64,000 nt of DNA, taken from Sedimentibacter acidaminivorans (GTDB taxonomy: Bacteria; Bacillota; Clostridia; Tissierellales; Sedimentibacteraceae). The notes under the pieces were generated by a model that was not told the DNA's origin, searched no databases, and was given only the letters and a program-made list of their open reading frames with translations. The position numbers were made by a program, and so were the translations under genes. The first letter of the stretch is position 1. Every line of letters begins with the position of its first letter. Below are positions 35,409 to 44,012 of the stretch, piece by piece. Location of the stretch: contig NZ_JAGGKS010000001.1 of the NCBI RefSeq assembly GCF_017873955.1, positions 186,001-250,000 on the forward strand, given 5' to 3'.

Positions 35409-38126
35409 CTAATTTACCATTCCATTATCTACTAATTTAGTAAAAGCATCTATTATTTTAGGATCTAATTTCAGCCCCTTCTCTTCTTTTATCTTAAGAA
35501 CTGCTTCTTCATTACTAAAAATTTTTTCATTCATACTGTTTGTAAATTCATCATAATATTCAGCTACTGCTATAATTCTTGCTAACAATGGAATTTCTTC
35601 ACCTTTTAGACCTTTAGGATAGCCCTTACCATCCCATCTTTCATGATGAGATAAAACTAATTCCGCTAAATCCATTGTATCCTCAAATGAATTTAATACC
35701 CTGTAACCAACAATAGGATGTTGATGAATTTCTTTACTATCTTCTTCGAACACTTCTTCATTTTCATAAAGAATATCATCACCTAACACAATTTTACCTA
35801 TATCATGATAAAAACCAGCTTCTTTTAATTTTTTCATCTCTGTTTCGGATAATTTCATCTGATTACCAATTTTTTCACAGATATTACTAACATTTATTGA
35901 ATGAATTTTTTCTCTTGGACTTTTATCATGAAGCGTTTCCATAATGGTATTAATAGTATCAGAATTTATAGTCTTCTTATTAAGCGTCTTTTCTTTATAC
36001 ATAGCGTTTTCTGCATTTTCCATAACAGTTTCAATATCATCATCATTATTTATTTTTGTTGCACAGCCCATTGAAATATTACCTTTTATAGCAACTATTC
36101 TCTCTTTAGCAAACTCTTTTTTAATTCTTGTAATTATTTTTCGTGCATCCTTTCTTTCTGTATTAGGTAAAAGAATTGTAAATTCATCTCCGCCAACTCG
36201 AGCAGCAACATCACTTTCTCTACAAACTTTTTGCAGTATTTCTGCAGATTTTTTTATGAGTTCATCACCAACAGCATGTCCAAAAATATCATTAGTAAGT
36301 TTTAATCCATTTATATCTCCAAATATAATTGAAATAGGAAAATTACTTTTATTGTCTAATCTTTTTAGCTCTTCATCAAAAAACATTCTATTATATAAGC
36401 CTGTCAGTGAATCATGGCGACTTAAATATTTTATATGTTCCAAATTTTTTCTAGATTCTGTTATATCTAAAAAAGTCACAACTAAACCAACTATTTTATC
36501 ATCCTTATATTGCGGATATGAATAATATTCTACATCTACGCTCGTACCATCTTTTCTCCAAAAAACTTCATCATTAACGTGCGTTCCATCTCCAAGCAAA
36601 TGTGCCTGATGAATCATGCAATCTTCAAAAATCATTGGTTTACCATCTCTATATGTATGATGAATTTGTTGGTGCATATTTTTTCCTATTAACTCATCTT
36701 GAATACTATATCCTAACATTGCTAAACAACTAGCATTACAATATGTGCAATTTCCTTTATTATCAAGTCCAAAAATCGCTTCTACTGCTGAGTCTAAAAT
36801 TAGGTGAAGCTGTTCTTTGCTTTCTTTTAATTCATTATTCGTTTCTTCAAGCTCCAATGTTCTTTCTTTTACTTTACTTTCAAGATTATTAATTAGTATA
36901 TATATAGTATCTGCCATTTTATTAAAAGATTTTGACATCATTCCTATTTCATCATTTCTAATTATCGTTGCTCTTTTATGCAAATCTCCATTTGCAAATT
37001 TTTCATTTATTTCAATCAAGGTATCAATTGGTTTTAAATACTTGTTTGTAACCTTATATGAAATTAATATAGAAATAACAAGAGCCACTATTGTAAATAA
37101 TAATGTAAATTTAATATTTTCCATAATATTTATAATAAAAAGACTCTCTGGAATAGCAGTTATGACTAACCAGTCAAATCCATCTTTATAATGTGGAGTT
37201 AAATTTATATATAATTTGTCTTTACAATTATTTATAATAAAATTGCTCTCATTGGTATTTAAATATTTATTGTATGCTTGAATTATTGCTGAATTTCCTA
37301 TTTCATCAATTGTTAACCTCTTTACACTACCATCCTCAAGAGTTTTAAAATTATTAATATCAAATGAGTTAGCTACTAAATCTCTTGAATTTATTTCCAT
37401 GATTAAGGCAATTGCATTTTTACTTTCAACTATTTCTTTTAAATAATTATCAATTCTAGTTAGTGTAATATGTGTTCCTAAAACTCCCAAAAGTACTTTA
37501 TCTTTATTATAAATTGGATATGCGGCGGATACAGTTAAATCATCCATTACAAAATGCTTGTATACGGGAGAAAACACTGGTACTCCTGATTTCTTTGCAG
37601 CCTGATACCAATCTCTAGTTCTAGGATCAAATTTTCCAGCATTTACAGTTATTTTATTTGCTATTGATTCATTAATTGCATAGTACCAGGACTCACCATT
37701 AGTAGTTATATCATTTCTCATTATTTCTATTTCATTATTTTTATTTTTCCTAGCACCATAGTATTCTCCATTTTCAGTGCCGTAACTAAAACTGTATACA
37801 TCATTGCCCATATGAGTATGCAAAACTCCTACAAAATATTTCTCTCGCTCTGCTTCATTATTCATATCAACAATTTCATACTCTATTAATTCATGATTCG
37901 CTTCGTTAATATGCATAGGTACATTTATAAATTCATCAACCTGATTTAGAATTTCTTTATTCATGTCTTCTGATATTTTTTCTATTGTATCATTTGCAGA
38001 AGAAAACCAATTTGAAAATACAATATAAGAAATTACACTCACAGTGGCTAGTAGCAGTACTATAAAAACAATTATCACGATATTTCTGATTGATATGCTA
38101 TCTTTTTTTATACTCGTACTTTTCAT
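35409..38126 (-). CDS. Membrane sensor with dCACHE, HAMP, PAS, GGDEF and HD-GYP domains
   Basis: 905 residues. A membrane helix (~13-38), an extracytoplasmic dCACHE domain (~40-340), a second helix, HAMP (~360-410), a coiled coil, a PAS domain with PAC segment (~445-565), GGDEF (motif intact at ~645) and HD-GYP (HD at 774-775, GYP at ~835). It can potentially both make cyclic di-GMP and degrade it; the cache domain suggests control by an external small ligand such as an amino acid or carboxylate. Monocistronic with its own promoter. The interval 35152-35408 after it shows nothing notable. Confidence 0.93.
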   Translation of the reverse strand: MKSTSIKKDSISIRNIVIIVFIVLLLATVSVISYIVFSNWFSSANDTIEKISEDMNKEILNQVDEFINVPMHINEANHELIEYEIVDMNNEAEREKYFVGVLHTHMGNDVYSFSYGTENGEYYGARKNKNNEIEIMRNDITTNGESWYYAINESIANKITVNAGKFDPRTRDWYQAAKKSGVPVFSPVYKHFVMDDLTVSAAYPIYNKDKVLLGVLGTHITLTRIDNYLKEIVESKNAIALIMEINSRDLVANSFDINNFKTLEDGSVKRLTIDEIGNSAIIQAYNKYLNTNESNFIINNCKDKLYINLTPHYKDGFDWLVITAIPESLFIINIMENIKFTLLFTIVALVISILISYKVTNKYLKPIDTLIEINEKFANGDLHKRATIIRNDEIGMMSKSFNKMADTIYILINNLESKVKERTLELEETNNELKESKEQLHLILDSAVEAIFGLDNKGNCTYCNASCLAMLGYSIQDELIGKNMHQQIHHTYRDGKPMIFEDCMIHQAHLLGDGTHVNDEVFWRKDGTSVDVEYYSYPQYKDDKIVGLVVTFLDITESRKNLEHIKYLSRHDSLTGLYNRMFFDEELKRLDNKSNFPISIIFGDINGLKLTNDIFGHAVGDELIKKSAEILQKVCRESDVAARVGGDEFTILLPNTERKDARKIITRIKKEFAKERIVAIKGNISMGCATKINNDDDIETVMENAENAMYKEKTLNKKTINSDTINTIMETLHDKSPREKIHSINVSNICEKIGNQMKLSETEMKKLKEAGFYHDIGKIVLGDDILYENEEVFEEDSKEIHQHPIVGYRVLNSFEDTMDLAELVLSHHERWDGKGYPKGLKGEEIPLLARIIAVAEYYDEFTNSMNEKIFSNEEAVLKIKEEKGLKLDPKIIDAFTKLVDNGMVN

Positions 38127-38208
38127 AATGCTCTCCTATCTTACGTATTTTCCATCTAATTTATTTAGAAAAATATTTGTTAGTATAAAGTATTTTAATC
38201 TATTTAAC

Positions 38209-38237
38209 ATAATATAGTGATTGTTAATTTTTGTCAA
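38209..38237 (-). promoter_or_regulatory. sigma-A promoter for the GGDEF/HD-GYP sensor
   Basis: -35 TTGACA (38232-38237), 17-base spacer, -10 TATTAT (38209-38214). Confidence 0.8.
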
Positions 38238-38245
38238 CTAATAAT

Positions 38246-38265
38246 AAAAAAGACCCTGCTAGGGT
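38246..38265 (-). terminator. Orphan terminator upstream of the sensor promoter
   Basis: CACCCT-AGC-AGGGTC hairpin followed by a U6 tract on the minus strand. No minus-strand gene precedes it, so it may end an antisense or small transcript from the 38.27-38.4 kb spacer, or insulate the sensor promoter. Confidence 0.55.
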
Positions 38266-38386
38266 GAATTTTTAAATGGAAAACAAGTTGAATAAATAGG
38301 ATTTTAAATAAAAATTATGGAACGATTGGTATAGTACTAAAAAAAAAGCATATAATTTATTACGATGTAAAAAAGGGGGGGATTTT

Positions 38387-38680
38387 ATGTTTAATGATTT
38401 TATGACTATGGATATTTTAACAACTTTTGCTGGACTTACGGGTGCAGTGATGTTAATAGTACAATTCACTAAATCTATAGTAAAAAATAAACTTGGTGAC
38501 TCTTTTGTTAGACTTTATAGTTTTATTATCGCACTAATTCTTACTTTTGTTTTTGCAAGACAGGGAAATCAAGTGCAGGACATAATTTTGACAATTATAA
38601 ATGCAATTATGATAACTATGGCAAGTGCTGGGGGCTATGAAATAGTATCTGACCCATTGGCAAGAAAAGCAAAAAAATAA
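38387..38680 (+). CDS. Small holin-like membrane protein
   Basis: 97 residues with two hydrophobic helices (about 10-30 and 40-60) plus a third amphipathic segment and a charged tail ending ARKAKK. The layout resembles small phage-type holins, but there are no phage genes around it, so it may be a domesticated holin or an unrelated small membrane protein. Ribosome site AAGGGGGG; TATAAT at 38351-38356 is the likely -10. A terminator follows at 38756. Confidence 0.6.
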   Translation: MFNDFMTMDILTTFAGLTGAVMLIVQFTKSIVKNKLGDSFVRLYSFIIALILTFVFARQGNQVQDIILTIINAIMITMASAGGYEIVSDPLARKAKK

Positions 38681-38755
38681 TTTATTAGATCTGACATAAT
38701 ATAATGCCATTTCTATTTATTAATTTAATGGAAATCAATTGTTGTTTTACATTCG

Positions 38756-38785
38756 AGAGCTCTGAAAAGGGTTCTTTTTATTTTG
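38756..38785 (+). terminator. Terminator after the holin-like gene
   Basis: AGAGCTC pairs with GGGTTCT (two GU pairs) before TTTTTATTTTG. Confidence 0.6.
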
Positions 38786-38858
38786 TTTTACATTAAATAT
38801 TATTTAATTGGTTATACTATACATCAGGGAAAAATTTTATAGAAAGGAGATTTCTAAA

Positions 38859-39446
38859 ATGAAATTTAGAAACATATTATTGGCATTAGTTTTAATAATG
38901 TCTTTATTTACAGCATGTACGCAAACGCAGGATGCAAATCCACCTGAAGCAACACCGCCTCAGACTTCGCCACCTGATACTGCAACGCCAGAAACTGCTC
39001 CTGATGTGATGACTACAGCATCTATTGTAGATAGCAATGCAGCTTTTGAAGAAGCAATCAGCAACAATGGAACATGGATTATATGTACATTGAAAGACTT
39101 GACTTTTGATAATGAGCTTATACTTGATGGAGAATTTAAAAATGGTAAAAAAGATGATGATGGCAAAGATATTATTCAACGTAAAATAGCCCTCTATACT
39201 CAAGATGAAAATCGTAATGTAACAGGCAGATTTAATCTTACAGCACCTAAATTGACTATTAATAGTCCTAATGCTAGAATACAAAGTGGGACTTTCATTG
39301 GTGATGTTTATGTTTCAGCTGAAAATTTCCAATTAGTAGATGCAACAATTGAAGGAAATTTATATTTTATGACTGAAGATGCAAAATCATCATTCACAAT
39401 GGATGAAACTAGTTCTGTAACTGGAGCTCAAGAAATGAGTAAGTAA
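38859..39446 (+). CDS. Lipoprotein of unknown function
   Basis: 195 residues with a lipobox LFTAC (residue ~20), a Pro/Thr/Glu-rich spacer (~25-60) and a beta-rich domain with repeated short strands (LTINSPNARIQSGTFIGDVY, then LVDATIEGNLYF) that suggests a right-handed beta-helix or polymer-forming fold. AAAGGAG precedes the ATG; a longer in-frame start at 38808 lacks a signal sequence. Role unknown; likely surface exposed. Confidence 0.8.
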   Translation: MKFRNILLALVLIMSLFTACTQTQDANPPEATPPQTSPPDTATPETAPDVMTTASIVDSNAAFEEAISNNGTWIICTLKDLTFDNELILDGEFKNGKKDDDGKDIIQRKIALYTQDENRNVTGRFNLTAPKLTINSPNARIQSGTFIGDVYVSAENFQLVDATIEGNLYFMTEDAKSSFTMDETSSVTGAQEMSK

Positions 39447-39471
39447 AAATTAATACTTATATAACAAACAC

Positions 39472-39500
39472 GCCCAGGAGATAACTCCTGGGCTAAATAC
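39472..39500. terminator. Terminator between convergent lipoprotein and TIM-barrel genes
   Basis: Perfect 9-bp GC-rich stem GCCCAGGAG / CTCCTGGGC (39472-39480 and 39485-39493) followed by a T-run on the plus strand. Confidence 0.8.
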
Positions 39501-39504
39501 TTTT

Positions 39505-40305
39505 TTATATCATTTTAGCATTCCTTAATATTTCAACTGACTTTTTTAATGCATCTTTAGTTTTAACTTCTATTAACATCCTTATATCCTGTTTTTTAGC
39601 AAATTCTATTAATTCACTAATATTTAGTTCTCCGTCGAATGGAACTTGATGATCATTTTGTCCTTTAGCATCATGAAAGTGCATATGGGCTATTTTTTTT
39701 ACATTTTTCATTAAATACTGCCTATCTGTATAATTACTTACTACATCATGACCTGTATCCCATGTAAGATTTATATTTGGATATGTTATTGCTTTATCCA
39801 GAACCCTTTGTATATAAGGTTTGCCGAAGTTATGGCTATTTTCTATTGATAATGTAATATCATATTTATTTGCTTTCACTGATAATATCTCAATTGATTT
39901 AATAAAGCTATTTAAATACTCCGCAGAGTATTTATCATAAATATATACCTTTTTATTTGGGAGAGTCATTTTAGCACCCTCGATAATATGAAGATTTAGC
40001 AATTTAACTCCTGATTCATTTGACCAGTCTAATGTATCTGAAAAAAGATTTACAAATCCTTCCCTTACGCTTTCATAAAATGTTCCTAAATCTGCTTCAT
40101 CTGGCATATGCATAGTAAATTCTATATTTGTTTCTTTCTTTATTTTTTTAAGCTCAGCTGGATTTATATTTTGTATAAAATTATATGGTAAGTTCATATT
40201 AAGCTCAATAAAATCTAATTTTAATTCTAAACATAAATCAACTAGTTTGTTTAAAGAAGTATATTCTACCAAAGCTGGCATTCCTATTTTAAATTTATTA
40301 TACAT
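39505..40305 (-). CDS. Sugar phosphate isomerase/epimerase-like TIM barrel protein
   Basis: 266 residues of the AP-endonuclease-2/xylose-isomerase-like superfamily. Metal-binding positions are visible: Glu in LDFIELNMN, His in FTMHMPDEADLG, Glu in ITLSIENSHNFG, Asp-His in NLTWDTGHD and HMHFHDAKGQNDHQVPFDGE. The reaction is not identifiable. It is the last gene of the Phe T-box operon, so it may act on an aromatic or shikimate-like intermediate, which is inference. Confidence 0.85.
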   Translation of the reverse strand: MYNKFKIGMPALVEYTSLNKLVDLCLELKLDFIELNMNLPYNFIQNINPAELKKIKKETNIEFTMHMPDEADLGTFYESVREGFVNLFSDTLDWSNESGVKLLNLHIIEGAKMTLPNKKVYIYDKYSAEYLNSFIKSIEILSVKANKYDITLSIENSHNFGKPYIQRVLDKAITYPNINLTWDTGHDVVSNYTDRQYLMKNVKKIAHMHFHDAKGQNDHQVPFDGELNISELIEFAKKQDIRMLIEVKTKDALKKSVEILRNAKMI

Positions 40306-40337
40306 AATAGTCCTCTACTCTTCGATTATTTAATTAC

Positions 40338-40757
40338 TTATTCGCTAATTGTGCTTATATCGTTACATTTTTTTATTATTTCTAATGCTTCTTCAATCTT
40401 ATCTTCATCAACTCTCACTATAAATGCTGACTTACCAACATTTGACGGAGTGCAAGTGTGTGCATACTCAACATTTATGTTATGTTGGTACAATAAATTT
40501 ACAAATTCGTACATTGAACCGCTTTTATCCTGTATCTCTATGCCTAAAACATTTGTTATATTAATTCTAAAACTATTTTCCTTCAAAATTTGTTCTGCTT
40601 TGTCCACATTATCAACTATTAATCTTAAAACACCATAATCTGCTGTTTCTGCAATTGTTAATGCTCTAATATCTATATTATTGTCTGCTAATAATTTCAA
40701 CACTTCTTTTAAACGACCTTTTTTATTTTCTAAGAAAATTGATACTTGTTTAAACAT
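40338..40757 (-). CDS. Tandem ACT-domain protein
   Basis: 139 residues made of two ACT domains (VSIFLENKKGRLKEVLKLLA at the start and IEIQDKSGSMYEFVNLLYQH in the second), which usually bind amino acids. This type is a regular partner of PaaK-like ligases and indolepyruvate ferredoxin oxidoreductase in anaerobes. The ATG at 40757 (AGAGGTGA upstream) is preferred over the GTG at 40766. Lies 25 bases after paaK. Confidence 0.9.
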   Translation of the reverse strand: MFKQVSIFLENKKGRLKEVLKLLADNNIDIRALTIAETADYGVLRLIVDNVDKAEQILKENSFRINITNVLGIEIQDKSGSMYEFVNLLYQHNINVEYAHTCTPSNVGKSAFIVRVDEDKIEEALEIIKKCNDISTISE

Positions 40758-40782
40758 ATATATCACCTCTAATTTTATTTTT

Positions 40783-42081
40783 TTATATGTTTCTTTTATC
40801 TATTACTCTTACTGCTTTACCTTGGCTTCTTGGTATGGTTTTAGGTTCAACAAATCTTATTTTTGCTGATATACCTAGAACAGAAGATATTCTATTCATT
40901 ATTCTTTTTTCTAAAGATTCTAGTATACTTATTTTATCAGAAAAAGACTTTTCTGACAACTCTACTAATATTTCTAATTCATCAAGATTTCCATTTCTAG
41001 TTACTATTAGTTGATAATGAGGTTCAACTTCTCCTATTTCAAGTAAGACACTTTCTACTTGTGATGGGAATACATTGACACCTCTAATTATTAGCATATC
41101 ATCTGTTCTTCCGGAAACTCTTTGCATACGAACGTGAGTTCTACCACATTTACACCTTTCTGCTGTAAGCATAGAAATATCTTTTGTTCTATACCTTAAT
41201 AAAGGTAACCCTTCTTTTGTAATAGTTGTGAATACAAGTTCTCCTTTTTCTCCATATGGTAGTGGTTCTAAAGTAATTGGGTCTATAATTTCGGGAATAA
41301 AGTGATCTTCCCATATATGCATTCCATTTTGACATTCGCATTCCATTGAAACTCCAGGTCCCATAACTTCAGATAACCCATATATGTCATAGGCTTTAAT
41401 ATTTAATTTCTTTTCAATTTGTGCTCTCATACTTTCAGACCAAGGTTCTGCACCAAAAATTCCAGTTTTTAATGATATCTCTTCTAATCCTACACCCATC
41501 TCCTCCATTGCCTCTGCTAGGTATATAGCATATGATGGTGTACATGCCAATGTTGTTGCACCAAAGTCTTTCATAAGCATTATTTGCTTTTCTGTATTGC
41601 CCCCTGACATGGGAATTACTGAAGATCCTAATCTTTCTGCACCATAATGAGCTCCTAATCCACCAGTAAACAATCCATATCCATATGATATTTGTATAAC
41701 TGAATTATGATCTGCTCCACCACATGCCATCGAACGAGCTACTATTTCTGACCAAGTAGTAATGTCATTTCTTGTATAGCCAACAACTGTAGGTTTTCCT
41801 GTAGTGCCACTTGATGCATGAAGTCTAACTATTTGTGACATGGGTGTTGCAAACAACCCATATGGATAATTATCCCTAAGGTCTTGTTTTGTAGTAAATG
41901 GTAACTTCGATAAATCATCTAATGATTTTATATCTTCTGGTTCTACTCCTAATTTTTGAAAGGCATCTCTATAAAATGGTACATTGTGATAAATTTTTGT
42001 AACCATTTGTTTTAACCTTTCTAATTGTAAAGCTTGTAGTTCGTTTCTTTCCATACATTCTTTTGCTTCATTCCAATACAT
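40783..42081 (-). CDS. paaK: Phenylacetate-CoA ligase
   Basis: 432-residue AMP-forming ligase activating phenylacetate (or related arylacetate) to its CoA thioester. Motifs: P-loop [36 protein letters not shown] and the C-terminal hinge [12 protein letters not shown]-terminal PaaK domain present. The ATG at 42081 has GGAGG eight bases upstream. In an aromatic-fermenting anaerobe the enzyme could serve degradation, but the upstream Phe T-box argues for a biosynthetic role, where phenylacetyl-CoA is carboxylated to phenylpyruvate. Confidence 0.92.
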   Translation of the reverse strand: MYWNEAKECMERNELQALQLERLKQMVTKIYHNVPFYRDAFQKLGVEPEDIKSLDDLSKLPFTTKQDLRDNYPYGLFATPMSQIVRLHASSGTTGKPTVVGYTRNDITTWSEIVARSMACGGADHNSVIQISYGYGLFTGGLGAHYGAERLGSSVIPMSGGNTEKQIMLMKDFGATTLACTPSYAIYLAEAMEEMGVGLEEISLKTGIFGAEPWSESMRAQIEKKLNIKAYDIYGLSEVMGPGVSMECECQNGMHIWEDHFIPEIIDPITLEPLPYGEKGELVFTTITKEGLPLLRYRTKDISMLTAERCKCGRTHVRMQRVSGRTDDMLIIRGVNVFPSQVESVLLEIGEVEPHYQLIVTRNGNLDELEILVELSEKSFSDKISILESLEKRIMNRISSVLGISAKIRFVEPKTIPRSQGKAVRVIDKRNI

Positions 42082-42106
42082 TTTATCATCCTCCATATTA
42101 TTATAT

Positions 42107-42264
42107 AGTTTGAAAAATAGGGTTAGGGCTTTATGCAGGTTAGGGCTTTACGCAGTCTCATTCACCAATGTATTTGCTCCCTACGGTCGCATACATTGGG
42201 AATTCGTTGCGGTTGACCTACCGCTATTTTTCAGAAAAAAGACTCTGAAAAATAGGGTTAGGGC
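42107..42264. repeat. Palindrome-rich repeat element between T-box and paaK
   Basis: The segment is bounded by a direct repeat of 18-19 bases (GAAAAATAGGGTTAGGGC near 42112 and 42247). Inside are a hairpin CCAATGTAT / ATACATTGG (about 42165-42199), a second partial copy of GGTTAGGGCTTTA, and a perfect 12-bp inverted repeat CTATTTTTCAGA / TCTGAAAAATAG (42224-42235, 42244-42255). It is more GC-rich than the surroundings. A short frame across it has no ribosome site. It looks like a dispersed repeat or MITE inserted in the paaK leader after the T-box. Confidence 0.6.
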
Positions 42265-42268
42265 ATAC

Positions 42269-42520
42269 AAAAAACCTCTCATCCACTTAAGGACGAGAGG
42301 TTAACTCGCGGTACCACCTTGATTGACTGTAATATACAGCCCACTCATTTAAGAATACGCAACAATATTTGTTTTAATATTCCCTTCTACTAACGTAAGA
42401 ATTACGATCAAGCCTACTATAGTTCAGCCGACAACTCATGAGGGAACTTCATCAAAATTCCAATTATCGGCTTTCACCATCCCGACTCTCTTTATATTTT
42501 CCTAAAGATTACTTTCCTCA
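42269..42520 (-). ncRNA. T-box riboswitch, probable tRNA-Phe specificity
   Basis: On the minus strand the antiterminator core AAGGTGGTACCGCG (42307-42320) is followed by the terminator CCTCTC...GAGAGG plus a U6 tract (42269-42302). Stem I begins GAGGAAAGTA and contains AGAGAG and GGTGAAAGCC. In the specifier loop the sequence GAAG-TTC-CCTCATGAG gives TTC (42444-42446), a phenylalanine codon. Uncharged tRNA-Phe should therefore turn on paaK and the genes behind it. Confidence 0.93.
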
Positions 42521-42560
42521 ATCACAGTATTTATTTTATGAATTAATTATAATTTTTTTA

Positions 42561-42589
42561 ATTATATTTGAATTTATGCTATTTGTCAA
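42561..42589 (-). promoter_or_regulatory. sigma-A promoter of the T-box-paaK operon
   Basis: Perfect -35 TTGACA (42584-42589), 17-base spacer and -10 TATAAT (42561-42566). Confidence 0.9.
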
Positions 42590-42682
42590 TATTTTTTTCA
42601 AATTTTAAAAGAAATTTTTTAATTTTAAAAGAAATTATAAATTGTAAGTAACAAAAGGAACAATATAACTATTTATTTATAC

Positions 42683-42916
42683 TTATTTATATCCATTTCT
42701 TTTATCTATTGCTTCGTCTTTTATTTCCCTTTTCATATTTTTAAGAGATTGTTTTCTTCTTTCGTTCTTTTCTTCTAATTCTCTTTTTTGTTTATCATCA
42801 TCAACATTATTTATAAGTTCCTCTGTTTTTCGGTAATTAACAATTGTGTTATTTATATTGCTCTGGATTTTGTTAACATTATCTCTTCTATCATCTGGTT
42901 TTGGTTTATTTTCCAA
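42683..42916 (-). CDS. tlp: Small acid-soluble spore protein Tlp
   Basis: 77 residues with the Tlp signature: N-terminal KPKPDDRRDNVNKIQ, NTIVNYRKTEELI and EEKNERRKQSLKNMKREIKD. Tlp is a forespore protein stored in the spore core. The start is a TTG with GGAGATAAGAAA upstream. A possible forespore-type promoter (GAATA ... ATATAATA) lies around 42970-43000. Its presence indicates an endospore former. Confidence 0.92.
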   Translation of the reverse strand: MENKPKPDDRRDNVNKIQSNINNTIVNYRKTEELINNVDDDKQKRELEEKNERRKQSLKNMKREIKDEAIDKRNGYK

Positions 42917-43055
42917 TTTCTTATCTCCTATCTTTGTTATTTTTTAATAAGATTTATTTATATTAATCTTATTTTTATTATATCAAAGAATGAAGTTATT
43001 ATTCTAAAAGCAACAACTTATCAAAAGCTATTCCAAAAAAAATATCAAAATAACC

Positions 43056-43769
43056 CTACATTAGTTTCTTTAACTCTTCTTCTGTAAGATGTCTATATGC
43101 TCCTAGTTCAAGTGTTTCATCCAGATCAATTGCACCCATTGAAATTCTTTTTAGGTACTTAACTTCTTTACCAACTGCTAGAAACATTCTTTTAACTTGA
43201 TGAAATTTCCCTTCTCTTACAGTGACATAGCATTTTGATTCTTGCCCTGATTCTATTATTTTAAGGTCTGCTGGAAGTGTTTTATAGTTCTCATTTATTA
43301 GCAAAATGCCTTCCTCAAATAATTTTACATCTTCTTCTGTAACCTCACCATCTACTTCTGCATAATAAGTTTTATCCACATGTTTCTTAGGTGATAACAA
43401 ATTGTGATTTAACACGCCATCATTAGTTAAAATCAACAATCCTTCTGTATCTTTATCTAGTCTTCCTACTGGAAATGGAGAGTAAAATTTATCTTTTTCG
43501 TCTAATAAATCTACAACTGTTTTATCATAGTTATCTTCTGTTGCAGATACAACACCTTGTGGTTTATTCATCATAAGATATATATATTGAATATATTTAA
43601 CTGTATTATTTTTGTAGTTAACTTCATCTTTTTCCGTATCTACAATTCTTGATGAATTTTTTTCTATGATGCCGTTAATTTTTATGCAACCTGATTTTGC
43701 GTCTATTTTAATTTGACTTCGCGAACCTAACCCTATGTTTGAAAGCATTTTATCTATTCTAATTTTCAT
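43056..43769 (-). CDS. rsuA: 16S rRNA pseudouridine synthase RsuA family
   Basis: 237 residues: N-terminal S4 RNA-binding domain (IRIDKMLSNIGLGSRSQIK) and a catalytic domain with the active Asp in PFPVGRLDKDTEGLLILTND. The C-terminal block VREGKFHQVKRMF is typical of RsuA/RluB/E. Target U516-equivalent is expected for RsuA but the subfamily is assigned by overall likeness only. Confidence 0.9.
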   Translation of the reverse strand: MKIRIDKMLSNIGLGSRSQIKIDAKSGCIKINGIIEKNSSRIVDTEKDEVNYKNNTVKYIQYIYLMMNKPQGVVSATEDNYDKTVVDLLDEKDKFYSPFPVGRLDKDTEGLLILTNDGVLNHNLLSPKKHVDKTYYAEVDGEVTEEDVKLFEEGILLINENYKTLPADLKIIESGQESKCYVTVREGKFHQVKRMFLAVGKEVKYLKRISMGAIDLDETLELGAYRHLTEEELKKLM

Positions 43770-43808
43770 GACTTATCCTTTGTTTTCTTATGTAGTTTTA
43801 TAATTTAA

Positions 43809-43837
43809 AGTATAATTGTTTTTGTAAACCTTGTCAA
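43809..43837 (-). promoter_or_regulatory. sigma-A promoter for rsuA
   Basis: -35 TTGACA (43832-43837), 17-base spacer, -10 TATACT (43809-43814). Confidence 0.8.
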
Positions 43838-43849
43838 TGCGACGGTTTT

Positions 43850-43881
43850 TAGGCAATAGGGCTGATTTATTGCCTATTTTT
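43850..43881 (+). terminator. Terminator-like hairpin in the rsuA-lysE divergent spacer
   Basis: TAGGCAATA / TATTGCCTA (43850-43858 and 43868-43876) followed by TTTTTAGG on the plus strand. It lies upstream of both divergent promoters; a third TTTTTAGGCA copy follows, so it may instead be a regulator-binding cluster. Confidence 0.5.
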
Positions 43882-43914
43882 AGGCACATGTTTTTCTATC
43901 TCAAATGCTATTAT

Positions 43915-43944
43915 TTGACAATCATTGATATTTGATGATATTAT
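43915..43944 (+). promoter_or_regulatory. sigma-A promoter for the LysE-family gene
   Basis: -35 TTGACA (43915-43920), 18-base spacer, -10 TATTAT (43939-43944). Confidence 0.7.
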
Positions 43945-44012
43945 CTTATATCGAATATTGGCATGATATTTGTATAGTATACTAGAAACATAATATTATT
44001 GGAGGATTTTGT

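Noticed and set aside
35944-36525. 193-codon plus-strand frame within the GGDEF/HD-GYP gene
   Set aside because: Antisense shadow of a well-supported multidomain gene.
38904-39284. 126-codon minus-strand frame opposite the lipoprotein
   Set aside because: Cys/Arg-rich antisense reading with no start signals; the plus-strand frame has signal peptide, lipobox and ribosome site.
42110-42304. 64-codon plus-strand frame
   Set aside because: It reads through the palindromic element and the T-box terminator and has no ribosome site.
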